Source: Selenomonas sp. (GTDB lineage Bacteria; Bacillota; Negativicutes; Selenomonadales; Selenomonadaceae). Taken from it: 13,998 bases of DNA. The DNA lies in assembly GCA_015265235.1 (NCBI GenBank), contig JABZYJ010000041.1, forward strand, positions 1 to 13,998. The letters are read 5' to 3'. A program made the position numbers and the translations under genes. Below the pieces are notes generated by a model, which was given only the letters and a program-made list of their open reading frames with translations, did no database searches and had not been told where the DNA came from. Of this stretch, positions 7,395-13,932 are shown piece by piece (within the stretch, counting starts at the first letter, position 1; every line of letters starts with the position of its first letter).

Positions 7395-7922
7395 ATGAAG
7401 ATATTCCAGAAATGCAAAGAACCGCGCACCCTTCTCGTGTTCATCATCGTACTTGCGGCGTGTGGCTTTGGCGGACTCGCCATCCTCTCACAGGTCAGTG
7501 CGAACCCTGCGTTCTGCGTGAGCTGTCACAATATGCAGCCCGAGTACGACAGCTATGCACAGGGGAATCTGCTCGCAAAGCAGCACGCAGATGCGGGCGT
7601 GACCTGCCACGACTGTCACGAGCCGACACTGCTTCAGCAGATGAATGAGGGCTGGCTCTTTGTGACGGGGAACTATGAGAACCCCATGCCGAAGTACGGC
7701 TATACGAATGAGCAGTGTCTCTCCTGCCACACCTTTGAGGGGATCAAACAGGCGACGGCACGCTATGGCAAGGAAAATCCGCATGATCCCGTGCATCTGG
7801 CGGGCAATGAGAATCCGCAGAACTGCGCGGACTGCCATTCGATGCACCATCTGCAGTCGGCAAAGAAGTGCAGTACTTGCCATCCCGTGAGCTGGAAGCT
7901 GGATTCCAGCTGGGAGAAGTAG
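7395..7922 (+). CDS. Membrane-anchored pentaheme c-type cytochrome, NapC/NrfH-like quinol dehydrogenase
   Basis: The 175-residue protein has one N-terminal membrane anchor (about 12-33) and five CXXCH heme-binding motifs: CVSCH (41-45), CHDCH (71-75), CLSCH (108-112), CADCH (144-148) and CSTCH (159-163). Size, single anchor and multiple hemes match the NapC/NrfH/CymA family, which oxidises menaquinol at the membrane and passes electrons to an extracytoplasmic reductase. NrfH has four hemes, so the fifth motif is a departure. It follows the Tat flavoprotein by 14 bases, making that protein the likely electron acceptor. No nrfA is adjacent, which argues against nitrite ammonification. ATG 7395 has GGAGGGG eight bases upstream. 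An ATG overlapping the previous stop at 7380 adds five residues but lacks a ribosome binding site. Confidence 0.92.
   Translation: MKIFQKCKEPRTLLVFIIVLAACGFGGLAILSQVSANPAFCVSCHNMQPEYDSYAQGNLLAKQHADAGVTCHDCHEPTLLQQMNEGWLFVTGNYENPMPKYGYTNEQCLSCHTFEGIKQATARYGKENPHDPVHLAGNENPQNCADCHSMHHLQSAKKCSTCHPVSWKLDSSWEK
7890..7911. repeat. 8-bp inverted repeat at the 3' end of the cytochrome gene
   Basis: AGCTGGAA (7890-7897) and TTCCAGCT (7904-7911) are exact inverted copies around a 6-base loop, inside the last codons of the cytochrome gene. No T-tract follows. It could stabilise the 3' end of the mRNA or be a chance consequence of the codons. Confidence 0.4.
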
Positions 7923-7928
7923 GGGCGA

Positions 7929-7946
7929 TGACAAAGTGTCTTGTCA
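7929..7946. repeat. Inverted repeat just after the cytochrome gene
   Basis: TGACAA (7929-7934) and TTGTCA (7941-7946) are exact inverted copies separated by six bases. They begin six bases after the cytochrome stop codon. With no T-run the repeat is a poor intrinsic terminator. It may be an operator-like dyad or incidental. No other terminator was seen for this operon. Confidence 0.35.
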
Positions 7947-7962
7947 ATACCTAGGTAAACAA

Positions 7963-7977
7963 AAATAATTATTAAAA
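7963..7977. promoter_or_regulatory. PerR/Fur-like AT-rich palindrome upstream of ahpC
   Basis: A 15-base site matches the Bacillus-type PerR box (TTATAATNATTATAA) at 11 of 14 defined positions. Its core AATAATTATT is a perfect palindrome. It ends 14 bases before the ahpC -35 element. PerR controls peroxide-defence genes in many Firmicutes, so the location fits. The surrounding sequence is strongly AT-rich, so it could equally be an UP element that merely resembles the box. Confidence 0.35.
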
Positions 7978-7991
7978 AGTATAAATTTCTA

Positions 7992-8020
7992 TTGACATAA
8001 AAAATCTTCCGTGCTATGAT
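7992..8020 (+). promoter_or_regulatory. Strong sigma-A promoter of ahpC
   Basis: A perfect TTGACA (7992-7997) and TATGAT (8015-8020, 5 of 6) are separated by exactly 17 bases. Transcription from about 8027 would give a leader of roughly 65 bases before the AhpC start. The leader begins at a dyad, GACCATC (8023-8029) with GATGGTC (8041-8047). Confidence 0.85.
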
Positions 8021-8022
8021 GT

Positions 8023-8047
8023 GACCATCAAGAGAACAACGATGGTC
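8023..8047. repeat. Dyad at the ahpC transcription start/5' leader
   Basis: GACCATC (8023-8029) and GATGGTC (8041-8047) are exact 7-base inverted copies with an 11-base spacer, directly downstream of the -10. Its position suits either a repressor operator over the start site or a 5' stem-loop in the mRNA. Sequence alone cannot separate these. Confidence 0.4.
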
Positions 8048-8092
8048 GTGCGAATGACGGACGGCCGTTTCCATCAACAAAGGAGGATATTC

Positions 8093-8671
8093 ATGTCACT
8101 CATCAACAAGGAAATCAGCGATTTTAAGGTAGATGCTTTCCAGAAGAAGGCAGGCGCACAGGGCGAGTTCACGCAGTATACGAAGGCGGATCTCAAGGGC
8201 AAGTGGAGTGTGTTCTTCTTCTATCCCGCAGACTTCACGTTCGTCTGCCCGACGGAGCTTGCCGATCTGCAGGACGAGTATGCAGAGTTCCAGAAGCTCG
8301 GCTGCGAGATTTTCGGTGTCTCCTGCGACTCCCACTTCGTCCACAAGGCATGGCATGAGAGCTCCGAGCTCGTCGGCAAGATCACCTATCCGATGCTCGC
8401 TGACCCGACGGCAAAGCTCGCACGCGATTTCGACGTCTACATCGAGGATGACGGGCGCGCTGAGCGCGGCACGTTTGTCGTGAACCCCGAGGGCAAGATC
8501 GTCTCCTATGAGGTGAGTGCGGGCAACGTCGGCCGCAACGCGAAGGAGCTCCTGCGCAAGGTGCAGGCACTGCAGTTCGTCGCAGAGCATGGCGATGAGG
8601 TCTGCCCCGCACGTTGGAAGCCGGGCGAAAAGACGCTGAAGCCCAGCTTTGATCTTGTCGGCAAACTCTAA
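8093..8671 (+). CDS. ahpC: Alkyl hydroperoxide reductase subunit C (typical 2-Cys peroxiredoxin)
   Basis: The 192-residue cytosolic peroxiredoxin reduces H2O2, organic peroxides and peroxynitrite. The peroxidatic cysteine is C52 in FTFVCPTE and the resolving cysteine is C171 in EVCPARW. The YPADFTFVCPTE block, GVSCDSHFVHKAWH (75-88), R126 in ERGTFVVNP and the KPGEKTLKPS tail are typical of AhpC, and the length fits the roughly 187-residue family. The ATG at 8093 lies behind AAAGGAGG. An in-frame upstream reading to 8021 would use codons from the promoter and leader and is rejected. It is followed by an intrinsic terminator and then its probable reductase, so the two likely act as a peroxidase/reductase pair. 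Confidence 0.97.
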   Translation: MSLINKEISDFKVDAFQKKAGAQGEFTQYTKADLKGKWSVFFFYPADFTFVCPTELADLQDEYAEFQKLGCEIFGVSCDSHFVHKAWHESSELVGKITYPMLADPTAKLARDFDVYIEDDGRAERGTFVVNPEGKIVSYEVSAGNVGRNAKELLRKVQALQFVAEHGDEVCPARWKPGEKTLKPSFDLVGKL

Positions 8672-8685
8672 GCGTATGGAGTGGG

Positions 8686-8718
8686 GCACTTCGCGAGAGC
8701 GCTCGTGAGGTGCTTTTT
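8686..8718 (+). terminator. Terminator between ahpC and its reductase
   Basis: A 12-bp stem (8686-8697 with 8702-8713, two G-U pairs), a four-base AGCG loop and five T residues (8714-8718) lie 14 bases after the ahpC stop codon. No convincing promoter follows before the next gene. Partial read-through would therefore set a high AhpC to reductase ratio. Confidence 0.85.
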
Positions 8719-8733
8719 CCTATGAGGTGGAAA

Positions 8734-8741
8734 AGAGGCGG
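8734..8741 (+). promoter_or_regulatory. Ribosome binding site that sets the reductase start
   Basis: AGAGGCGG lies four bases before the GTG at 8746. It favours that GTG over the in-frame ATG at 8755, the ATG at 8722, and the GTG at 8710 that sits inside the terminator hairpin. Confidence 0.55.
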
Positions 8742-8745
8742 TTTT

Positions 8746-10389
8746 GTGGAAAATATGTATGATGCCGTGATTGTCGGCGGCGGTCCCGCAGGACTGTCTG
8801 CCGCGATCTATCTGGCGCGCGCGAAGTGCAAGGTGCTCGTCATCGAAAAGGAGAAGATCGGCGGGCAGATCACCATCACTGCCGATGTGGTCAACTATCC
8901 CGGGACAGGACGTGTGAGCGGCACCGAGCTCGCAGCGCAGATGGAACATCAGGCGCGTGGCTTCGGGGCGGAGTTCATCAGTGCCGAGGTCACGGGACTG
9001 AAGCTGGATCAGGACATCAAGGAAATAGAGACGACAGCCGGTACGGTTCAGGCGCTGAGTGTGATTCTCGCGACGGGAGCAAATCCGCGCCGGATCGGCT
9101 TTGCCGGTGAGGAAGAGTTCCGTGGACGTGGCGTCGCCTACTGTGCGACCTGCGATGCAGAGTTCTTCACGGGGATGGATATCTTCGTCATCGGCGGCGG
9201 ACTTTCTGCCGTTGAGGAGAGTATCTTCCTTTCTCGCTACGGGCGTACGGTCACGATCCTTGTGCGCGGGGACAAATTCCGTGCACCGCAGACGATGGTG
9301 GATGCGCTTGCGGATTACGAGAACATCAGCGTGCGTTTCAATACCGTAGTCGAGCGTGTTGGCGGCGATACAATGATCTCCTATGCAGACTTTCGCAACA
9401 ACGCGACGGGGGAGATCGAACATCACATGGCAGAAGAGGGCGAGACCTTTGGCGTCTTTGTCTTTGCCGGCTATGTACCGAATACGGAGCTGTTTCGTGG
9501 GCTGATCGATCTCAATGAGCAAAACTACATCATCACGAGTGAGGACAAGGAGACGAATATCAATGGAGTCTTTGCTGCCGGCGATGTCTGCATCAAGTCC
9601 CTGCGTCAGGTGGTGACGGCAGTCTCCGACGGTGCCGTCAGTGCCGTTTCGGCGGAACGACATGCGGCAGCGGTCCACGACCGCCTGAAGCTGCCCTCAT
9701 TTCCGCGCTCCGGTGTGGATCCGAAGCGTTTTGAGCAGCGCAAGGCCTCCATCGAGAAGAAGTCGGCTGTCGGTGATGAGGAGGAAGGTTTCATCTCCGA
9801 GGAGCTGCGTGAGCAGCTGCTGCCCGTCTTTGATAAATTTTCCTCCACAGTTCGCTTGGTCGGTCGTTTTGATAACAGCGCACTTTCGGCCGAGCTGCGC
9901 GGCTTTATGGATGAGTTCGCGGAGCTGTCGCCCAAGGTGATCTGTAAGGAGACCGCGATAGAGTCTGGTGAGGAGCCGGGGATTTCCATTCTGTACGCGG
10001 ACGGTACGCCGAGTGGGATCGTCTACCACGCCGTTCCGGGTGGACATGAGTTCAACTCATTTATTCTCGCCCTCTACAATGTCGCAGGGCCGGGACAGGA
10101 AATTCGCCCTGAGACATGCGAGAAGCTCGCACAGATTACAGCACCCGCCGATGTCAAGGTACTCATGTCTCTCTCCTGCACGATGTGTCCCGATGTGGTC
10201 ACTGCCGTGCAGCGGATTGCGGCGGAGCGTGCGGATGTGCGTGCCGATATTTATGACATTCGCTATTTTCCTGACCTGAAGAAAAAATATAATGTCATGA
10301 GTGTTCCCTGCGTTATTGTAGGGGAGGAGCTTTTCTTCGGCAGGAAGAATATCGATGAGATTGCCGATATTTTGGTCAGTCGTGCCTAA
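8746..10389 (+). CDS. AhpF-like peroxiredoxin reductase with permuted domain order (TrxR-like core, then AhpF N-terminal-type domain)
   Basis: The 547-residue flavoprotein has FAD motif VIVGGGPAGLSAA (8-20), redox pair C133-ATC-136 (CATCD, thioredoxin-reductase type), a nucleotide-binding motif GGGLSAVEES (150-159) and FAD block NGVFAAGDV (273-281), then a linker (about 312-350). Residues 351-547 resemble the tandem thioredoxin-fold N-terminal domain of E. coli AhpF: an initial helix, AELSPKV, GGHEFNSFILALY (432-444), and the active pair C478-TMC-481 in SLSCTMCPDVV, then YNVMSVPCV. In enterobacterial AhpF that domain precedes the TrxR core; here it follows it. The likely path is NAD(P)H to FAD to CATC to CTMC to AhpC, whose gene is immediately upstream. 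The VRGDKFRA segment (172-179) lacks the full arginine set of NADPH-specific TrxR, leaving coenzyme preference open. A role with thioredoxin or glutaredoxin-like partners is possible. Confidence 0.88.
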   Translation: MENMYDAVIVGGGPAGLSAAIYLARAKCKVLVIEKEKIGGQITITADVVNYPGTGRVSGTELAAQMEHQARGFGAEFISAEVTGLKLDQDIKEIETTAGTVQALSVILATGANPRRIGFAGEEEFRGRGVAYCATCDAEFFTGMDIFVIGGGLSAVEESIFLSRYGRTVTILVRGDKFRAPQTMVDALADYENISVRFNTVVERVGGDTMISYADFRNNATGEIEHHMAEEGETFGVFVFAGYVPNTELFRGLIDLNEQNYIITSEDKETNINGVFAAGDVCIKSLRQVVTAVSDGAVSAVSAERHAAAVHDRLKLPSFPRSGVDPKRFEQRKASIEKKSAVGDEEEGFISEELREQLLPVFDKFSSTVRLVGRFDNSALSAELRGFMDEFAELSPKVICKETAIESGEEPGISILYADGTPSGIVYHAVPGGHEFNSFILALYNVAGPGQEIRPETCEKLAQITAPADVKVLMSLSCTMCPDVVTAVQRIAAERADVRADIYDIRYFPDLKKKYNVMSVPCVIVGEELFFGRKNIDEIADILVSRA

Positions 10390-10494
10390 GGAATCAGCGT
10401 TTCCCTAATATGCTGCGCCTCTGAGCAGGGTGCAGAATGGCACTTTTGATAGAGTAATATATGTGTATTGTGTATTTGTGGAAGGAGAAACATG

Positions 10495-11028
10495 ATGGAA
10501 CTGAAGGGATCACAGACAGAAAAGAACCTCTGGGCAGCGTTTGCGGGTGAGTCGCAGGCACATACGAAGTACCTCTACTATGCTTCGCAGGCGCAGAAGG
10601 ATGGCTATCAGCAGATCTCGGACATCTTTAACGAGACGGCGCGCAACGAGAAGGCACATGCCAAGATCTGGTTCAAGCTCGTGCACGGTGTCGGCGACAC
10701 GAAGGAAAACCTTGCCGATGCCGCTGCCGGCGAGCATGGCGAGTGGACGAGCATGTACCCCGAGTTTGCCCGTGTGGCACGCGAAGAGGGCTTCGATAAG
10801 ATTGCCCGTCTCTTCGACGCAGTTGGCAAGATTGAGCAGGAGCATGACGAGCGCTATAAGATCCTCCTCTCGAATGTGGAGGAGGGCAAGGTGTTCCGCC
10901 GCGATGAGAAGATCATCTGGCAGTGCCTGAACTGCGGCTATGTCTGCGAGAGCCCGCAGGCACCGGCAAAGTGCCCGGTCTGCGAGCACCCGCAGTCGTT
11001 CTTCCAGCAGCTTGTTCGTAACTATTAA
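10495..11028 (+). CDS. rbr: Rubrerythrin
   Basis: The 177-residue protein joins a four-helix ferritin-like diiron domain (about 1-135) to a C-terminal rubredoxin domain. Likely iron ligands are E19 (GES), E52 and H55 (ETARNEKAH), a glutamate near E80/E83, and E114 and H117 (EQEH). The rubredoxin iron site is C144-x2-C147 and C160-x2-C163. Rubrerythrins reduce H2O2 to water with electrons from NAD(P)H through rubredoxin-type carriers and protect anaerobes from oxygen and peroxide, matching the adjacent AhpC system. Two adjacent ATGs exist; the second (10495) is better spaced, seven bases from AAGGAG, and begins MELKGS like other family members. No confident promoter was found in the 105-base gap before it. 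Confidence 0.95.
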   Translation: MELKGSQTEKNLWAAFAGESQAHTKYLYYASQAQKDGYQQISDIFNETARNEKAHAKIWFKLVHGVGDTKENLADAAAGEHGEWTSMYPEFARVAREEGFDKIARLFDAVGKIEQEHDERYKILLSNVEEGKVFRRDEKIIWQCLNCGYVCESPQAPAKCPVCEHPQSFFQQLVRNY

Positions 11029-11057
11029 GGAAGCAGTGCTTTGGCAGCAGAATACTG

Positions 11058-11086
11058 AAAAGCCCCGCCGTTTGGCGGGGCTTTTT
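11058..11086. terminator. Bidirectional intrinsic terminator between convergent genes
   Basis: A perfect 12-bp GC-rich stem (AAAAGCCCCGCC at 11058-11069 with its complement at 11074-11085) closes a GTTT loop, with T-runs on both strands. It lies 30 bases after rubrerythrin and 57 bases past the stop of the convergent dehydrogenase gene. It should end transcripts from both sides. Confidence 0.93.
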
Positions 11087-11142
11087 GCTGTCATTTTTAG
11101 GAAATAGCAATAAAACCATTCCTTAAATTAGACAGTATTTCG

Positions 11143-12003
11143 TTATTCATAGTACTTCAGCAGACTCTGTGTCCCCTCTGTACCGCCGCCGTTCGCCTCT
11201 AGGGAACGCGCCTCACGCAGTACCTGCTCGAGCACGGGGAGGTCGATGCCATACTCTCGGCTCGTCTCGGCACCGATATTCATATCCTTGACGAAATGCT
11301 TGATCATGAACCCGGGGGCGAAGTCTCCATCGAGTGCCTTGCGGATCATATTGCTCATCTGAAAACTCGCGGCCGCACCGCCCGAAATGGAGGAAAACAC
11401 CTTCTCGGGATCAAGCCCAGCGGCACGCGCATAGGCAAATGCCTCACAGGCACCTGCGAGCGTCCCCGCAATAGCAATCTGATTCGCCGCCTTGGTCTTT
11501 TGTCCCGCGCCCGCAGCACCCTCATAGACGATATTTTTGCCCATCGAGGCAAAGAGGGGCTGCATGGCGCGGAATGCGTCCTCGTCGCCGCCGACCAAAA
11601 TGTTTAGTGTGGCGTTTCGCGCTCCCGTATCTCCTCCCGTGACAGGGGCATCGAGGGCATGGATACCGCGTTTTTTTGCCTCCTCATAGATGCGGACGGC
11701 GAGCGAGGGGGAGGAGGTCGTCATATCGGCGACGTATGCACCGGGGGCTAGGTTGTCGAGGATACCGTCAGCACCGAGGTAGATATCCTCCACGTCCTTC
11801 GGGTAACCGACGATGGTGATGACAGCATCCTGTCCCGCCGCGCACTTGCCCGGGCTTTCACAGTAACGTGCGCCGCGCGCAAGGAGCGGCTCTGCCTTGC
11901 TTTTCGTGCGGTTGTAGACGCTGAGCTCATAGCCCGCATCGATGAGATGCCCTGCCATCGCCGCCCCCATGATGCCGAGACCGATGAATCCAATTTTTTT
12001 CAT
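11143..12003 (-). CDS. NAD(P)-dependent beta-hydroxyacid dehydrogenase (3-hydroxyisobutyrate / tartronate-semialdehyde reductase family)
   Basis: The 286-residue cytosolic enzyme has the full family pattern: N-terminal nucleotide-binding GFIGLGIMGAAMA (5-17), substrate loop DAPVTGGDTGA (118-128), catalytic segment GAGQKTKAANQ (165-175, probable catalytic K171), and KDMNIG (239-244). It would interconvert a beta-hydroxyacid and its semialdehyde, for example D-glycerate/tartronate semialdehyde or 3-hydroxyisobutyrate/methylmalonate semialdehyde. Which substrate is used cannot be decided. Arginine after beta-strand 2 (YNRTKSK, R32) favours NADPH by analogy with relatives. It is monocistronic, convergent with rubrerythrin and divergent from the metallo-beta-lactamase gene. 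The ATG at 12003 is preceded by GGAGG seven bases away. Confidence 0.92.
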   Translation of the reverse strand: MKKIGFIGLGIMGAAMAGHLIDAGYELSVYNRTKSKAEPLLARGARYCESPGKCAAGQDAVITIVGYPKDVEDIYLGADGILDNLAPGAYVADMTTSSPSLAVRIYEEAKKRGIHALDAPVTGGDTGARNATLNILVGGDEDAFRAMQPLFASMGKNIVYEGAAGAGQKTKAANQIAIAGTLAGACEAFAYARAAGLDPEKVFSSISGGAAASFQMSNMIRKALDGDFAPGFMIKHFVKDMNIGAETSREYGIDLPVLEQVLREARSLEANGGGTEGTQSLLKYYE

Positions 12004-12035
12004 AGCATTTCCTCCATTCTCCTTTATACACCTTC

Positions 12036-12063
12036 AGTGTAGCAGGATGAAGCAAAAAATCAA
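12036..12063 (-). promoter_or_regulatory. Possible promoter of the beta-hydroxyacid dehydrogenase gene
   Basis: On the minus strand TTGATT (12058-12063) and TACACT (12036-12041) are 16 bases apart. Each matches 4 of 6 consensus positions. The -10 lies within a small dyad, TACAC and GTGTA around CTTCA. A second weak option, TATAAA with TTCATC, lies a few bases downstream. Evidence is modest. Confidence 0.3.
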
Positions 12064-12153
12064 GGGAATCACGGATAATTGCAGGATTTTTTCGATTGAT
12101 TCCGAATCTTATACGTATATATACGAGTGAAATGTAGGAAGGACGGATGACGG

Positions 12154-13764
12154 ATGCGACTGGAATTTTTAGGGGCAGCACATGTCGTTACGGGCTCGTG
12201 CTTTCTGATTCATACGGGCGATCATAAGTATCTGGTGGACTGCGGTATGTATCAGGGTACGCGTCGGCTGCGCGAGATGAACTATGAGCCATTCCCGTTC
12301 AACCCCGCTGAGATCGATGCGGTCTTTCTGACCCACGCGCACATCGATCACTGCGGGCGGATTCCGCGTCTCGTGCGTGAGGGCTTTGCGGGTAACGTTT
12401 ACGCCACACGCGCCACCTGTGACCTCGTGCGCATCATGCTGCCGGACTCGGCGCATATCCAAGAGAGCGACGCGGAGATGCTGAACCGCAAGAATGCACG
12501 GCGCAGCGAGGAACCGATCACGCCGCTCTACACGCAGGCAGATGTCTTTGCGGCACTGGAACACTTTACGCCTGTCCCCTATCAGGAGACGGTGGATCTG
12601 GGGAATGTCACTGTGACATTCCGTGATGCGGGGCATATCCTCGGCTCGGCGATCCTCGAAATTGTGGTGCGTGAGGGGATGCAGGAGTCCAAACTGGTTT
12701 TTTCGGGCGATCTTGGACAGCCGCATCAGCCGATCCTGCGCGACCCGGAGCAGATCGCGGGGGCGGACTTCCTCATCGTCGAGTCCACCTATGGCGACCG
12801 CATTCATCGCGACTATGACAAGGAGACGGCACTCCTTGAGGTCGTTCGCGACACGATGGATCGGGGCGGCAACGTCATCATACCGTCCTTTGCCGTCGGA
12901 CGGACCCAGACGCTCCTCTATTACTTCTACAATCTGTGGAAGGAGGGACGTCTCGACGACGACATCCCGATCATCATCGACAGCCCTCTTGCGATTCAGG
13001 CACCGCGCGTCTTTCTCAAAAACTACGAGGAGTTCGACGAGGAGACGATTGCGTTCTTCGGACATGAAGGCATGATTCCGGCGTTTCCGCAGGTGCGCAT
13101 CGCCGAGACGGCGGCAGAGTCACGTGCGCTCAACTCGGCGGAGGGCTCGGCGATCATCCTCTCTGCCTCGGGGATGGCGGACGCGGGGCGCGTGCTCCAT
13201 CACCTGAAACATAACCTCTGGCGGCCGGAGTCGACGGTGCTCTTCGTCGGCTATCAGGCAGAGGGAAGTCTCGGGCGGCGGCTGGTGGACGGCATCAAGC
13301 GCGTACGCGTCCTCGGTGAGGAGATCGCCGTCAAGGCAAAGATCGAGGTGCTCGACGGCTTCTCCGCCCATGCGGATGCGGTGCAGACCGTGGAGTGGAT
13401 GCGTGCAGTCACCGCGCCGCGTCCCGCAAAGGTGTTTCTGGTACACGGCGAAGGGCAGGCACAGGAGGCACTGAAGGAGCGGATCCAGGAGGAACTCGGA
13501 CTCGAAGTCTACGCGCCGTTCCTCGGCGATCTCGTGACAATTCAGGGGCGCAGTGCCGTTCTGATTCCGTCGAACAGTCCTACCGTCTCCATCGAGGCAG
13601 AGATGGAGGATGCGCTGCGCGACTTCGACGCCGAGTATCGTCTCCTGCGCAAGTCGCTCATCCGCGCTGTCATTCGCCAGCCGAAACTGATGGAGCCGCT
13701 CATCCGCGCCCTACTGAAGGCGCGCACCTACTTCAAGAAACTCATCGCTCCGTACAATATCTGA
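12154..13764 (+). CDS. Beta-CASP metallo-beta-lactamase nuclease (RNA-specificity-domain family)
   Basis: The 536-residue protein has the dinuclear zinc motif HAHIDH (61-66), later ligands in DAGHILGS (H161) and FSGDLGQ (D186), the VESTYGDR motif (209-216), a beta-CASP insertion (about 230-370, including PSFAVGRTQ and SASGMADAGR), and C-terminal FSAHAD (H405) and LVHGE (H431). This pattern is shared with CPSF-73, archaeal CPSF-like and bacterial YsgA/RNase J-related RNA endo/exonucleases, so the likely role is RNA processing or decay. It lacks the extra domains of RNase J. A tail (about 480-536) with several basic residues follows the catalytic region and may help bind nucleic acid. The ATG at 12154 follows AGGAAGGA. 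The gene is transcribed alone and its substrate is unknown. Confidence 0.92.
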   Translation: MRLEFLGAAHVVTGSCFLIHTGDHKYLVDCGMYQGTRRLREMNYEPFPFNPAEIDAVFLTHAHIDHCGRIPRLVREGFAGNVYATRATCDLVRIMLPDSAHIQESDAEMLNRKNARRSEEPITPLYTQADVFAALEHFTPVPYQETVDLGNVTVTFRDAGHILGSAILEIVVREGMQESKLVFSGDLGQPHQPILRDPEQIAGADFLIVESTYGDRIHRDYDKETALLEVVRDTMDRGGNVIIPSFAVGRTQTLLYYFYNLWKEGRLDDDIPIIIDSPLAIQAPRVFLKNYEEFDEETIAFFGHEGMIPAFPQVRIAETAAESRALNSAEGSAIILSASGMADAGRVLHHLKHNLWRPESTVLFVGYQAEGSLGRRLVDGIKRVRVLGEEIAVKAKIEVLDGFSAHADAVQTVEWMRAVTAPRPAKVFLVHGEGQAQEALKERIQEELGLEVYAPFLGDLVTIQGRSAVLIPSNSPTVSIEAEMEDALRDFDAEYRLLRKSLIRAVIRQPKLMEPLIRALLKARTYFKKLIAPYNI

Positions 13765-13806
13765 CGGGACAGCGCGACAGAATGCCGTGAGCTGTGATGT
13801 CTGTGC

Positions 13807-13835
13807 TTGCATCTCTTTATGAAATACGTTAAAAT
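13807..13835 (+). promoter_or_regulatory. Possible promoter for the activase gene
   Basis: TAAAAT (13830-13835, 5 of 6) lies 17 bases after TTGCAT (13807-13812, 3 of 6). Transcription from here would give a leader of roughly 90 bases before the activase start. The leader holds a short AAGCC/GGCTT stem (about 13840-13857) and the palindrome at 13884-13899. Confidence 0.4.
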
Positions 13836-13883
13836 AGGGAAGCCTTGAGAAGGGCTTTGCTATTAAATAAAAAATGAAGGAAA

Positions 13884-13904
13884 GAGGGACATGTCCCTCG
13901 TTTT
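13884..13904 (+). terminator. Perfect 16-bp palindrome with short T-run (terminator or leader attenuator)
   Basis: GAGGGACATGTCCCTC (13884-13899) is perfectly self-complementary and is followed by GTTTT. As RNA it can form a 6-bp stem with a CATG loop. It could terminate transcripts of the metallo-beta-lactamase gene ending at 13764, attenuate the activase gene starting about 30 bases later, or, as DNA, be a dimer-binding operator. Confidence 0.5.
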
Positions 13905-13932
13905 CCTATGGAAAATGATGGGTGGTGTAATA

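Noticed and set aside
8668..9678. Long minus-strand open frame (336 codons) opposite the permuted AhpF gene
   Set aside because: It runs through the ahpC terminator and the FAD domain coding sequence and has no recognisable domain.
10390..10494. Promoter or terminator in the gap before rubrerythrin
   Set aside because: A CTGCGCC/GGTGCAG hairpin and a TTGATA hexamer are present, but the stem has no T-run and no -10 sits at proper spacing, so neither was called.
11051..11139. AATACTG (11051-11057) and CAGTATT (11133-11139) as inverted repeats flanking the bidirectional terminator
   Set aside because: Seven bases at this distance in AT-rich intergenic DNA are easily due to chance, and no mobile-element feature lies between them.
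12169..13065. Minus-strand open frame (298 codons) inside the beta-CASP nuclease gene
   Set aside because: Antisense to intact zinc-binding motifs, with low-complexity arginine-rich translation.
13874..13918. Tiny leader peptide (14 codons) before the activase gene
   Set aside because: It has no ribosome binding site and no regulatory run of one amino acid. It merely overlaps the palindrome.
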